Below, one piece after another: positions 6,672 to 13,339 of a stretch of DNA of 14,008 bases (its first letter is position 1; the number at the start of each line of letters is the position of its first letter). The stretch comes from Acidimicrobiales bacterium. Its GTDB lineage: Bacteria; Actinomycetota; Acidimicrobiia; Acidimicrobiales; SHLQ01. The notes beneath the pieces are model-generated. The model did not search any database. It was not told the DNA's origin and saw only the letters and a list, made by a program, of their open reading frames with translations. Where the stretch lies: assembly GCA_013002375.1 (NCBI GenBank), contig JABDJW010000101.1:1-14008 (forward strand), written 5' to 3'. Position numbers and translations under genes: made by a program.

Positions 6672-9600
6672 CTACGACCGCCAGCGCTGGGCGAGCTCGG
6701 AGATATCCGCCGTGAGCAAGTCGACGACCGGGACGGAGGCCAGCAGATCCTCGCGGAACGTCGGTTCGGTTTCGGTCACGGCGTCGCGCAGCGCGGCGTA
6801 GCGGTTGCGATAGCCCTGCAGAACGCCCCGGGCAGCCTCGGCCGACAGGTCGTCGTGGAACCGCACGTGCAACAAGGTGATGCCGACGGTCTCGTTGTCC
6901 TTGACCTCGGGCACCAAGATGACGGTGCGATTGTCGGAAGCACCGGTGGTGACCAACAGCCGTTGCTCGCTGGCCACCCGACGCTTGTTACCGCGGAGGG
7001 CCGGGTCGCGTTCGGTGCGCGACCTGATGTTGCGAGCGATGCCGCCCTGATCGACGATGACGACCGACGCCGAACCGTTCGAACCTTCGACCCGGTAGCG
7101 GCTGTAGCCCAGGACTTCGGCGACGGCGGGGTCGAGATCGGCCAACGTGCGAAGCGACCGGTAGCTGAGCCGATCCCGGGGGGCTCCCGATTCGAGCACG
7201 GCGGCGGCCAGGGTGGCTTCGAGCAGCGTTTCGTCCGAACGGCTGATGCCGACGGTGACGGTTTTGGCCTGGTGCTTGATGGCATCGATCGGACGGGTGA
7301 GTTCGTCGACGCCGGCGGTCAGTGCCGCCAACAGATCCTCGACGATCGCACTCGGGGTGCCGACCTTGCCGAACTCGGTTTGATAGGCCTCGAGCGGGAG
7401 CGAACCCAGCGCGAATCGCAGCTGCTGGGAGATGCGCACTGCGGTACTCGCCTCGAGCACGCCGTTGTAGGAACCGTCCCGCAGGCCGGAGAAGAAGCTG
7501 ACGCTCTGGGCCCGCAGCGTCGGGCGAACTTCGCGCAGGATCGTCTCCGCGGTGATGGAACGGACCGTGCCCGACGCCAGGGTCTCCAGTTCGGCTCGGA
7601 TGGCACGGAGCGGGCCGGCCAGCGCATCGATGGCACGCGCCGCCTCATAGCCGAACAGGTGACCGACGACCGTCGACAGCACAAAGGCCAAACGAGGGTG
7701 GACGGCCGGGACCATGATGGCGTCGAGCGCCGACCCGAAGCGGGTCTGACCGTCGCTGGCGATCACGATCGGGGCAGCCTTGTGGGCCCGGTAGATGGCG
7801 ACCTCTTTGGCCACGTCGTCGGCCGTCGAGCCCTCGAGTCCGGCGGCGCACACGATGATCATCGGTTCGGCCGAGAGGTCGATGTGCTTCTTGTCCTCGG
7901 TGAAGTCGACGGCAATCGACTTGTAGCAGAGCTCGGACAGCTTGATGCGAAGCTCGCGAGCCGCGATGTGATTCAAGCCGTTGCCGACCACCGCCCAGTA
8001 GCGGCGCTGTGGTGCGTGGAGCCCGGCGACGCGTGCGATGTCGCCCCGGAGCGCGATCGTCGCCTCCATGGCGGCCGGTAGATCACGCATGCCCTGGAGC
8101 AGCTCGGCTCGACCCGGGCGATCGGCTTCGCCGGTGAGGAGCTCGACGAGCTGGTCGGCCAAGAGCAGGCCGGCCGCGATCTGCGCGTAGAAAGCCTTGG
8201 TCGAGGCGACCGACATCTCCACGTCGCGACCATCTGAGGTGTAGAGCACCCCGTCGGCCTTGTCGGTGAGGTCGCTGTTGCGGCGATTGACGATGGCCAA
8301 CACCGCCGCGCCGCGGCCGCGGACCAGGTCGACGGTGCGGTTGGTGTCGGTGGTCGTGCCGGATTGGCTGATGGCGACGACCAGCGTGTTCGACATGTCG
8401 GCCCGCATCGCGAACCCGGACAGTTCGGTCGCCGGCGTGGCCTCGACCCGGATCGACCGGCCGGCCAGGTCGTCCCGGAGCACAGCCGCCAGGCTCTCGC
8501 CCGCGACCGCCGCGGTGCCCTGACCGATGACGAGGATCTCGGTGATGCCGCGGCCGGGCTCGGAATCGATCAGGCGTTGGCGGACTTCGGTCGGAAGCGT
8601 CTCGGGCCCGAGTTCGACCCGCAGACCGTCATCGGCGTCGACCAACTTGCCCCGCAACGTCTTGCGGAACGAATTCGGCGCCTCGCTGATCTCCTTCAGT
8701 AGATAGTGCGGGGCATCGCCGCGATCGATGTCGCGGGTCGTGATCTGGGCGGTGATGACGTCGGCTTCGGTCACCGGTAGATCGGTGCCGTCGTAGGCCT
8801 TGCGCACGATGCCGGCGAGGTCGCCCGCCCGCAGCCCGTCGAGATCGATGATCTGGCCCCGGCTGGCGTTGGGGTTCTCGGGGTTACCGGGCGTCTCGCC
8901 GTCCATCCGCACGAAACGGGACGTCAGCTCGACGACGCCGTAGGGTTCGCTGGCCACGATGAAGCAGTCGTCGGCCAGACCGATGTAGACCCCCTGGCCG
9001 GAGCCCCGAAGCGCCAGCTGAAGGCGCTCGGGCCGCACCGAGCCGCTGGCGCCGATGGCCACCGAACCTTCCATGACCGCGACGCTGCGGCGAAACGACT
9101 CGGTGACATCGTGCCCTGCGGCCAGATGCGTCGACATCAGCGCCGGAATGACCTTGGCGTCGGTCGAGATCTCGGGGACGATCGACAAGCCTTCGGCCGC
9201 GATGAGATCGGCGAAGTTGTCGACATCCCCATTCAGGACGGCGGTGCAATACGGAAGCTCTTCACCGTCGTGGCGATCGGAGTTCAGCGGGTGACAGTTC
9301 GGTTCGGAGATGATACCGACACTGGCCCAGCGGGTGTGTCCCAAAACGGTGGTCTGCGCGGTGTCGTTGGCCACGGCCCGATGCAGAAGCTCGTCGTTGG
9401 TGATGGCTTGCCGCAGTGCTGCGGTGTTGTCCCCCAGCTCGCCGATTTCGGCCGCGGCCTTGTACACGAAGCTCAACACGCCGCCCGCCGCGAGGCGCAC
9501 CGAACCGGACATGAACAGCGGATCGTCGGCCCGAGCGTCGATCGCGGCCTGGGTGGCAGGATCACCCAGATCGAGCGCATGGTCGCGCACCAGCAGATGC

Positions 9601-10130
9601 AGACCGGCCGAATCGCGCCCGCGGACCTCGAGCCGATCGATGCCCGAGAGCGCCTCCTGAATCGACAGGTAGGTCGCCAGGCCACTGGCGGTGGTCTCGG
9701 CCGGCGCCAGCTCGGCCACCCGATGAGCGGTGCGGAGCCGGTCACGATGCAGTGACCAGGCGGCGTCCTTGACCCGAATCATCGAGGCATTCGTGGCTTC
9801 CAGGTTCGCGATCACGCTGTGATCGAGCTGATCCTCGATCGCGATCATGGCCTTCTCGATCACGTCGGTGCGGTGCCGAATCGTTTCGACCAACGCGGCG
9901 TCGGCCAACAAACACTGGAGGCCGGGCACCCCCATCAGCAGCCCATTCGCCGCTTCGAGGTGGATCGCCACCTCGGCCAGGTGTGTGGCTGTCTCCGCCG
10001 TGAGCTCACCCGAGAGCGGCGTGGCCTGGTGCAGCTCGGCGTCGGCCTGGTCGAGCAAGGCGACGAGCTCTGCGCTGGTGGGAACCGGGCGGGTGGCTGG
10101 GCGCCGTACGAGTCCGATGATGCCGCACAT
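6672..10130 (-). CDS. glmS: Oversized glutamine-fructose-6-phosphate aminotransferase-like protein (GlmS-like, 1152 residues)
   Basis: GlmS makes glucosamine-6-phosphate from fructose-6-phosphate and glutamine. The glutaminase half has the nucleophile C2 (MCGIIGLV), EVRGRDSAG (168-176), GHTRWASVG (264-272), VLNGDVDNF (298-306) and STDAKVI (322-328). APHYLLKEISEAPNSFRKTL (473-492) is the linker motif. SIS domain 1 has ISQSGTTTDT (587-596) and VASTKAF (641-647). SIS domain 2 has ELRIKLSELCYKS (726-738) and a degenerate DKKHIDLS (747-753) where GELKHGPLA is expected. The protein is almost twice the usual ~610 residues. About 150 residues are inserted between C2 and the RGRDSAG motif, and about 310 follow SIS2. 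Within those, HQAKTVTVG (953-961) resembles the canonical C-terminal tail LAKSVTVE. The open frame is unbroken. Adjacent glmM and the lack of another glmS here support the assignment, but altered activity is possible. Confidence 0.85.
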   Translation of the reverse strand: MCGIIGLVRRPATRPVPTSAELVALLDQADAELHQATPLSGELTAETATHLAEVAIHLEAANGLLMGVPGLQCLLADAALVETIRHRTDVIEKAMIAIEDQLDHSVIANLEATNASMIRVKDAAWSLHRDRLRTAHRVAELAPAETTASGLATYLSIQEALSGIDRLEVRGRDSAGLHLLVRDHALDLGDPATQAAIDARADDPLFMSGSVRLAAGGVLSFVYKAAAEIGELGDNTAALRQAITNDELLHRAVANDTAQTTVLGHTRWASVGIISEPNCHPLNSDRHDGEELPYCTAVLNGDVDNFADLIAAEGLSIVPEISTDAKVIPALMSTHLAAGHDVTESFRRSVAVMEGSVAIGASGSVRPERLQLALRGSGQGVYIGLADDCFIVASEPYGVVELTSRFVRMDGETPGNPENPNASRGQIIDLDGLRAGDLAGIVRKAYDGTDLPVTEADVITAQITTRDIDRGDAPHYLLKEISEAPNSFRKTLRGKLVDADDGLRVELGPETLPTEVRQRLIDSEPGRGITEILVIGQGTAAVAGESLAAVLRDDLAGRSIRVEATPATELSGFAMRADMSNTLVVAISQSGTTTDTNRTVDLVRGRGAAVLAIVNRRNSDLTDKADGVLYTSDGRDVEMSVASTKAFYAQIAAGLLLADQLVELLTGEADRPGRAELLQGMRDLPAAMEATIALRGDIARVAGLHAPQRRYWAVVGNGLNHIAARELRIKLSELCYKSIAVDFTEDKKHIDLSAEPMIIVCAAGLEGSTADDVAKEVAIYRAHKAAPIVIASDGQTRFGSALDAIMVPAVHPRLAFVLSTVVGHLFGYEAARAIDALAGPLRAIRAELETLASGTVRSITAETILREVRPTLRAQSVSFFSGLRDGSYNGVLEASTAVRISQQLRFALGSLPLEAYQTEFGKVGTPSAIVEDLLAALTAGVDELTRPIDAIKHQAKTVTVGISRSDETLLEATLAAAVLESGAPRDRLSYRSLRTLADLDPAVAEVLGYSRYRVEGSNGSASVVIVDQGGIARNIRSRTERDPALRGNKRRVASEQRLLVTTGASDNRTVILVPEVKDNETVGITLLHVRFHDDLSAEAARGVLQGYRNRYAALRDAVTETEPTFREDLLASVPVVDLLTADISELAQRWRS

Positions 10131-10142
10131 GGGGGTGGTGAT

Positions 10143-10148
10143 CTCCTC
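10143..10148 (-). promoter_or_regulatory. Ribosome binding site of glmS
   Basis: GAGGAG on the minus strand lies 12 bases before the ATG at 10130. The spacing is rather long but it is the only purine-rich Shine-Dalgarno-like stretch near the start. The start itself is fixed by the invariant Met-Cys of the Ntn glutaminase domain, whose Cys must become residue 1. Confidence 0.55.
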
Positions 10149-10163
10149 AGCCGATGGGTTGCA

Positions 10164-10173
10164 CCGACGTCGG
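10164..10173. promoter_or_regulatory. Palindrome copy 1 (CCGACGTCGG), possible operator upstream of glmS
   Basis: This perfect 10-bp palindrome lies 33 bases upstream of the glmS start. An identical copy sits at 10216-10225, with centres 52 bp apart, close to five helical turns. Immediately beside it is a second small dyad (GGCCCTCGGGCC, 10172-10183). The layout fits a pair of sites for a dimeric regulator, but no regulator is identified and high GC makes short palindromes more likely by chance. Confidence 0.35.
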
Positions 10174-10215
10174 CCCTCGGGCCACCTCCAACGTCGCAGC
10201 CGACGACGACCGGAG

Positions 10216-10225
10216 CCGACGTCGG
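10216..10225. promoter_or_regulatory. Palindrome copy 2 (CCGACGTCGG), possible operator upstream of glmS
   Basis: This is the second exact copy of the 10-bp palindrome, in the middle of the 154-base glmM-glmS spacer. Weak -10-like hexamers (TAGACT, GCTATC on the minus strand) occur just upstream of it in the direction of glmS, so a regulator bound here could affect a glmS promoter. The promoter itself is not convincingly visible. Confidence 0.35.
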
Positions 10226-10239
10226 ATAGCGAACCAGTC

Positions 10240-10267
10240 TAGGGGGTCCGACCCGGGCCCGGGCCCC
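10240..10267 (-). terminator. GC-rich inverted repeats after glmM, weak terminator candidate
   Basis: Starting 17 bases past the glmM stop, bases 10252-10267 consist of alternating CCC and GGG triplets (two overlapping 12-bp palindromes), followed in the glmM direction by a small GGGT-CGG-ACCC stem. No T-run follows, so it is not a standard intrinsic terminator. It could slow polymerase or act with Rho, or simply be GC-rich spacer. Confidence 0.25.
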
Positions 10268-10284
10268 ACCCCGCCCGAACCGGA

Positions 10285-11607
10285 TCAAGCCAGCTTTTCG
10301 GTGACCGCCCCGGCGAGCTCGTTCGCAATCCGTTCCGCGGTGGCCTGTTCCGCGGCCTCGACCATGACCCGCACCAGGGGTTCGGTGCCCGACGACCGCA
10401 AGAGCACCCGGCCGGTCGCCCCGAGCTCGGCTTCGGCGACGGCCACGTCATCGGCCAAGAGCGTCGCAATGTCGTCAGGGCGCTCGGCCACCCGCACGTT
10501 CACCAACGTCTGCGGCAGCTGCGTCATGGCGGCATCGGCCAACGCCGCGAGGGTCTGGCCCGAGCGAGCCACCACGTCGAGCACCTGTACGCCGGTGAGC
10601 AGTCCATCGCCCGTCGTAGCCAGATCGCGGAAGATCACATGACCCGACTGCTCACCGCCGAGGTTCAGCTGATCTCGGTCCAGGGCCTCGAGGACGTAGC
10701 GATCGCCGACCGCAGTGTCGACGACGGTGATGCCGTGCTTCTGCATGCCGAGTCGGAAACCCAGATTGGTCATGACGGTGACCACGACCCGATCGTCGGC
10801 CAGCCGGCCGCGAGCCTTGCGATCGATCGCACAGATGGCGATGAGGTGATCGCCATCGACCAGCGCGCCGGTGTGATCCACGGCCAACACTCGATCGGCG
10901 TCACCGTCGAAGGCCAGGCCGAGATCCGCGCCGCGCTCGACGACGGCGTGTTGCAGCGTACCGGGGTAGGTCGAGCCGCAGTCGACGTTGATGTTGCGAC
11001 CGTCGGGCTCGTGAAACAGCGAGGTCACGTCGGCGCCGAGCTCGCGCAGCACGGTCTCGGCGACGAAGCTGTTCGAGCCATTGGCGCAATCGATCACGAC
11101 CGAGAGTCCGTCGAGTCGGCGCCCTTCGATCGACGCCTCGACCGCCTGGCCATAGCGCTCGACCAGCGCGCGGCCGTTACCGATCGCGGCCGGCGAATCG
11201 GGTGCTGGAAACGAATCGATGAGGGCGAGCCGGTCGGCGATTTCGTCCTGGACCGCATCGCTCAGCTTCACACCACCCGCCGCGAACAGCTTGATGCCGT
11301 TGTCGGTCCACGGATTGTGCGAGGCCGAGATCATGGCCGCCGGGCGGCCGTCGGTGGCAGCGGCGCCGGCGACGGCCGGGGTGGGCACCACTCCGAGACT
11401 CACCGGCTCGGCGCCCGCGCTGGCCAACCCATCGGCAAAAGCCTGGGTGAAATCCGGGCCCGACTCGCGAGTGTCACGGCCGATGTAGAAGCGGCCGGCG
11501 CCCAGCACCTGGGCCGCGACCGCGCCCAGTGCCCGCACGAACTCGGTGGTGAGTTCCTCGTGGGCGACACCGCGCACGCCGTCGGTGCCGAAAGGCAGCG
11601 TCTGCAT
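10285..11607 (-). CDS. glmM: Phosphoglucosamine mutase
   Basis: GlmM converts glucosamine-6-phosphate to glucosamine-1-phosphate, the step after GlmS on the way to UDP-GlcNAc. The 440-residue product is a complete alpha-D-phosphohexomutase. It has FGTDGVRG (6-13), the phosphoserine loop ISASHNPWTDNGIK (93-106, catalytic S96), the Mg-binding DGDADR (234-239), the sugar-binding GGEQSGH (317-323) and the phosphate-binding RSSGTEPLVRVM (404-415). Length matches bacterial GlmM, and the GlmM-type ISASHNP plus GEQSGH motifs separate it from phosphomannomutases. The ATG at 11607 starts 16 bases after the rpsI stop, so it probably belongs to the ribosomal operon. GlmM normally needs phosphorylation of the active-site serine. 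Confidence 0.96.
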   Translation of the reverse strand: MQTLPFGTDGVRGVAHEELTTEFVRALGAVAAQVLGAGRFYIGRDTRESGPDFTQAFADGLASAGAEPVSLGVVPTPAVAGAAATDGRPAAMISASHNPWTDNGIKLFAAGGVKLSDAVQDEIADRLALIDSFPAPDSPAAIGNGRALVERYGQAVEASIEGRRLDGLSVVIDCANGSNSFVAETVLRELGADVTSLFHEPDGRNINVDCGSTYPGTLQHAVVERGADLGLAFDGDADRVLAVDHTGALVDGDHLIAICAIDRKARGRLADDRVVVTVMTNLGFRLGMQKHGITVVDTAVGDRYVLEALDRDQLNLGGEQSGHVIFRDLATTGDGLLTGVQVLDVVARSGQTLAALADAAMTQLPQTLVNVRVAERPDDIATLLADDVAVAEAELGATGRVLLRSSGTEPLVRVMVEAAEQATAERIANELAGAVTEKLA

Positions 11608-11623
11608 GGCGGGTGAGTCGCGA

Positions 11624-12016
11624 CTAGCGCTTGGAGTACTGCGGCGCCTTGCGGGCCTTCTTGAGGCCGTACTTCTTGGATTCCTTCTTCCGCGAGTCGC
11701 GGGTGAGGAAGCCGGCCTTCTTCAAGGTGTCGCGGTAGTCGGGATCGAGTTCGATCAGGGCCCGGGCAATGCCGAGCCGCAACGCGCCGGCCTGGCCGTT
11801 CATGCCGCCGCCGTAGACATTCACGTCGATGTCGTAGTTCTCGGCGGTTTCGGTCAGCACCAGTGGCTCGGCCAGCTGCATGCGGTGGGCGGCCGACGGG
11901 AAGTAGTCGTCGAGGGCGCGACCGTTGACGGTGATCGCACCGCCGCCGGGACGCAACCGAACTCGGGCGACGGCCCGCTTGCGGCGGCCAGTGGTTTGGA
12001 CGAGGGGCGTTGACAT
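11624..12016 (-). CDS. rpsI: 30S ribosomal protein S9
   Basis: S9 is a small-subunit head protein whose C-terminal tail reaches the P-site tRNA. The 130-residue product opens with QTTGRRKRAVARVRLRPG, continues with ITVNGRALDDYF, GGGMNGQAGALRLGIARAL and DSRKKESKKYGLKKARK, and ends in the invariant YSKR tail, all family hallmarks. The ATG at 12016 has a good GAAGG Shine-Dalgarno at 12025-12029, which overlaps the rplM stop codon, so the two are tightly coupled. Pairing with rplM directly upstream is near-universal in bacteria. Confidence 0.98.
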   Translation of the reverse strand: MSTPLVQTTGRRKRAVARVRLRPGGGAITVNGRALDDYFPSAAHRMQLAEPLVLTETAENYDIDVNVYGGGMNGQAGALRLGIARALIELDPDYRDTLKKAGFLTRDSRKKESKKYGLKKARKAPQYSKR

Positions 12017-12027
12017 CGAAGGAACCT

Positions 12028-12480
12028 TCAGTCGATCCGGGCGCGGGCATGCTCGATTTCGAGCGGCTGCGGGTTTTGGGAGCCGTGGGGATGCGCCGGA
12101 CCGGCGTACACCTTGAGCTTGTTGATCATCTGCCGGCCGAGGCGGTTCTTCGGGATCATGCCCCGGATGGTGTCGCGCACGGCTTGTTCGGGCCGGGTGG
12201 CCAGGAGATGGGCATAGGTGGTGGTCTTCAAGCCGCCCGGGTAACCCGAGTGGCGGTACATGTTCTTGCGTTCGGCCTTCCCGCTGGTGAGGACGACCTT
12301 GTCAGCATTGATGATGATGACGTGGTCGCCGGTGTCCAGGTGCGGGGTGTAGGTGGGCTTGTGCTTGCCCCGGAGGATCGAAGCGACCTCGGTGGCCATG
12401 CGGCCGAGGACCAAGCCCTCCGCGTCGACGACGTGCCACGACCGCTCAATTTCAGACTTTTTGGGGGTGTACGTAGTCAC
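12028..12480 (-). CDS. rplM: 50S ribosomal protein L13
   Basis: L13 is an early-assembly large-subunit protein. The 150-residue product reads (V/M)TTYTPKKSEIERSWHVVDAE, LGRMATEVASILRGKHKPTY, TGDHVIIINADKVVLTSGK, YRHSGYPGGLK, GMIPKNRLGRQM and LKVYAGPAHPH, all matching L13. I prefer the GTG at 12480 because known L13 proteins begin with a short M-x-T-Y segment. A GTG at 12498 in the same frame would add six residues and lacks a Shine-Dalgarno, while a weak AGCAGG precedes 12480. It leads the rplM-rpsI-glmM unit. Confidence 0.93.
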   Translation of the reverse strand: MTTYTPKKSEIERSWHVVDAEGLVLGRMATEVASILRGKHKPTYTPHLDTGDHVIIINADKVVLTSGKAERKNMYRHSGYPGGLKTTTYAHLLATRPEQAVRDTIRGMIPKNRLGRQMINKLKVYAGPAHPHGSQNPQPLEIEHARARID

Positions 12481-12511
12481 AGGCCTGCTCGAGATCACTG
12501 GATGAAAACCG

Positions 12512-12548
12512 ACGGTTTACCGTACTGGCCGGCGCCTCGTTTCCACAA
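12512..12548 (-). promoter_or_regulatory. Candidate promoter of rplM-rpsI-glmM with a dyad over the -10 box
   Basis: On the minus strand TTGTGG (12543-12548) and TACGGT (12519-12524) are separated by 18 bp. TACGGT fits the actinobacterial TAnnnT -10 pattern; the -35 box is only a partial match. The inverted repeat ACGGT-TT-ACCGT (12512-12523) overlaps the -10 box and could be an operator or chance. Transcription would begin about 30 bases before the rplM GTG. Confidence 0.4.
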
Positions 12549-12585
12549 CCTCGGCGCCCACGAACCCAATCGTCCGCCCTACCCG

Positions 12586-12632
12586 ATCTCTGATGTCTGA
12601 GCCGCAAATGGTGCGGCTCAGACATCAGAGAT
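12586..12632 (-). terminator. Perfect 21-bp-stem hairpin between the DJ-1/PfpI gene and rplM
   Basis: Bases 12586-12606 are the exact reverse complement of 12612-12632, with a 5-base loop (12607-12611, AATGG on the plus strand). The hairpin begins 36 bases after the DJ-1/PfpI stop and ends upstream of the candidate rplM promoter, which suits a terminator separating the two transcripts. No T-run follows on the minus strand (the next bases are CGGGTAGGGC), so it is not a textbook intrinsic terminator. It could instead be a dispersed palindromic repeat, an mRNA 3'-end stabiliser, or a protein-binding site. Confidence 0.6.
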
Positions 12633-12633
12633 T

Positions 12634-12663
12634 GGTGAGAGGGGCGGTGGTGAGAGGGGCGGT
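12634..12663. repeat. Two perfect tandem copies of a 15-bp unit
   Basis: GGTGAGAGGGGCGGT occurs at 12634-12648 and again at 12649-12663 with no mismatch or gap. The array lies between the stop codon of the DJ-1/PfpI gene (12668) and the hairpin. It looks like a small slippage duplication of a purine-rich unit; no function is evident. The rest of the 187-base non-coding stretch (12481-12667) holds only the hairpin and the promoter candidate. Confidence 0.85.
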
Positions 12664-12667
12664 GTTG

Positions 12668-13339
12668 TCAGTCCTTGTAGGCGGCGTATTCGATCAGTCG
12701 AGCCATCACGTCGTCCCCCGCCTTGTCGACCGCGCCGGCGTCGAAGGGCGGTTGCGGGTCGTATTCGACCATCAACTGCATGGCCTTGGCCGCGACATCA
12801 TCGACCAGCAGCTCCGAGAGCCGAAGCGCCATGTCGATGCCCGACGAAACGCCGGCCGCGGTGATGATCCGGTCGTCGAGGTGCTCGACGACCCGCTGAT
12901 CGGTCGCCTGAGCGCCGAGCTTGTTCAGCGCGTCGTAGGCACCCCAGTGCGTGGTGGCGGTCTTGCCGTCGAGCAGACCCGCGGCCGCCAGGACCAATGA
13001 TCCGGTACACACCGAGGTCGTGAACCGGCTGGTGGCATGCGCCGTGCGCACCCAATCGAGGATCGGGTGATCGTCGACGAGGGCCCGCGTCCCGATGCCG
13101 CCGGGCACCAGCACAACGTCGGGGTCGGGCAGATCGGCGAACGTGGCATCGACGCTCAGCCCGAGGAAGTCGTTCTCGGTGCGCACCTCCCCCACCCGCT
13201 CACCAACGAACGTCACCGTCGCCCCGGGCAGCCGCTGCAACACCTCATAGGGGCCGATGGCATCGAGCGCGGTGAGACGATCGAACAAGGCCACGGCGAT
13301 GCGCAGCGGCGGGTACGGGGATTCGTGAGGTGATGCCAC
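12668..13339 (-). CDS. DJ-1/PfpI family protein, isonitrile-hydratase-like
   Basis: The 223-residue product has the DJ-1/PfpI (class I glutamine amidotransferase-like) fold. It shows LDAIGPYEVL (25-34), VLVPGGIGT (76-84), the nucleophile elbow SVCTGSLVLAAAGLLDGKTA (109-128, C111), TTHWGAYDAL, and ITAAGVSSGIDMAL followed by VEYDPQPPFDAG near the C-terminus. This set resembles bacterial isonitrile (cyclohexyl-isocyanide) hydratases, in which Asp, Cys and Thr are catalytic; D26, C111 and T112 are the likely counterparts. There is no DNA-binding helix-turn-helix domain, so it is not a GlxA-type regulator. It starts with a GTG directly after the SDR stop (TAAGTG), so translation is probably coupled. 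Isonitrile hydration is inferred from similarity; many such proteins have unknown substrates. The start could lie a few codons downstream. Confidence 0.85.
   Translation of the reverse strand: MASPHESPYPPLRIAVALFDRLTALDAIGPYEVLQRLPGATVTFVGERVGEVRTENDFLGLSVDATFADLPDPDVVLVPGGIGTRALVDDHPILDWVRTAHATSRFTTSVCTGSLVLAAAGLLDGKTATTHWGAYDALNKLGAQATDQRVVEHLDDRIITAAGVSSGIDMALRLSELLVDDVAAKAMQLMVEYDPQPPFDAGAVDKAGDDVMARLIEYAAYKD

Noticed and set aside
3723..8081. Plus-strand open frame of 1452 codons
   Set aside because: It runs antisense across alr, nnr, acpS and part of glmS, all with clear motifs. Its translation is low-complexity, rich in Gly, Arg, His and Gln, with no domain. Long antisense frames are expected opposite real genes in high-GC DNA.
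10131..10284. glmS ribozyme/riboswitch in the glmS leader
   Set aside because: The leader has the right length, but I cannot find the double-pseudoknot core, and the known ribozymes are mainly in Firmicutes-like lineages. A covariance-model search with the Rfam glmS model would settle it.
10639..11616. Plus-strand open frame of 325 codons
   Set aside because: It is the shadow of glmM, whose catalytic motifs are all on the minus strand.
12499..12663. Insertion sequence or CRISPR based on the repeats
   Set aside because: There is one inverted repeat with a 5-base loop and one two-copy tandem repeat, with no transposase, no spaced direct repeats and no target-site duplication.
12481..12667. 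tRNA or small RNA gene in the spacer before rplM
   Set aside because: The 21-bp perfect stem is too long and simple for a tRNA; no cloverleaf, T-loop or anticodon arm is visible.
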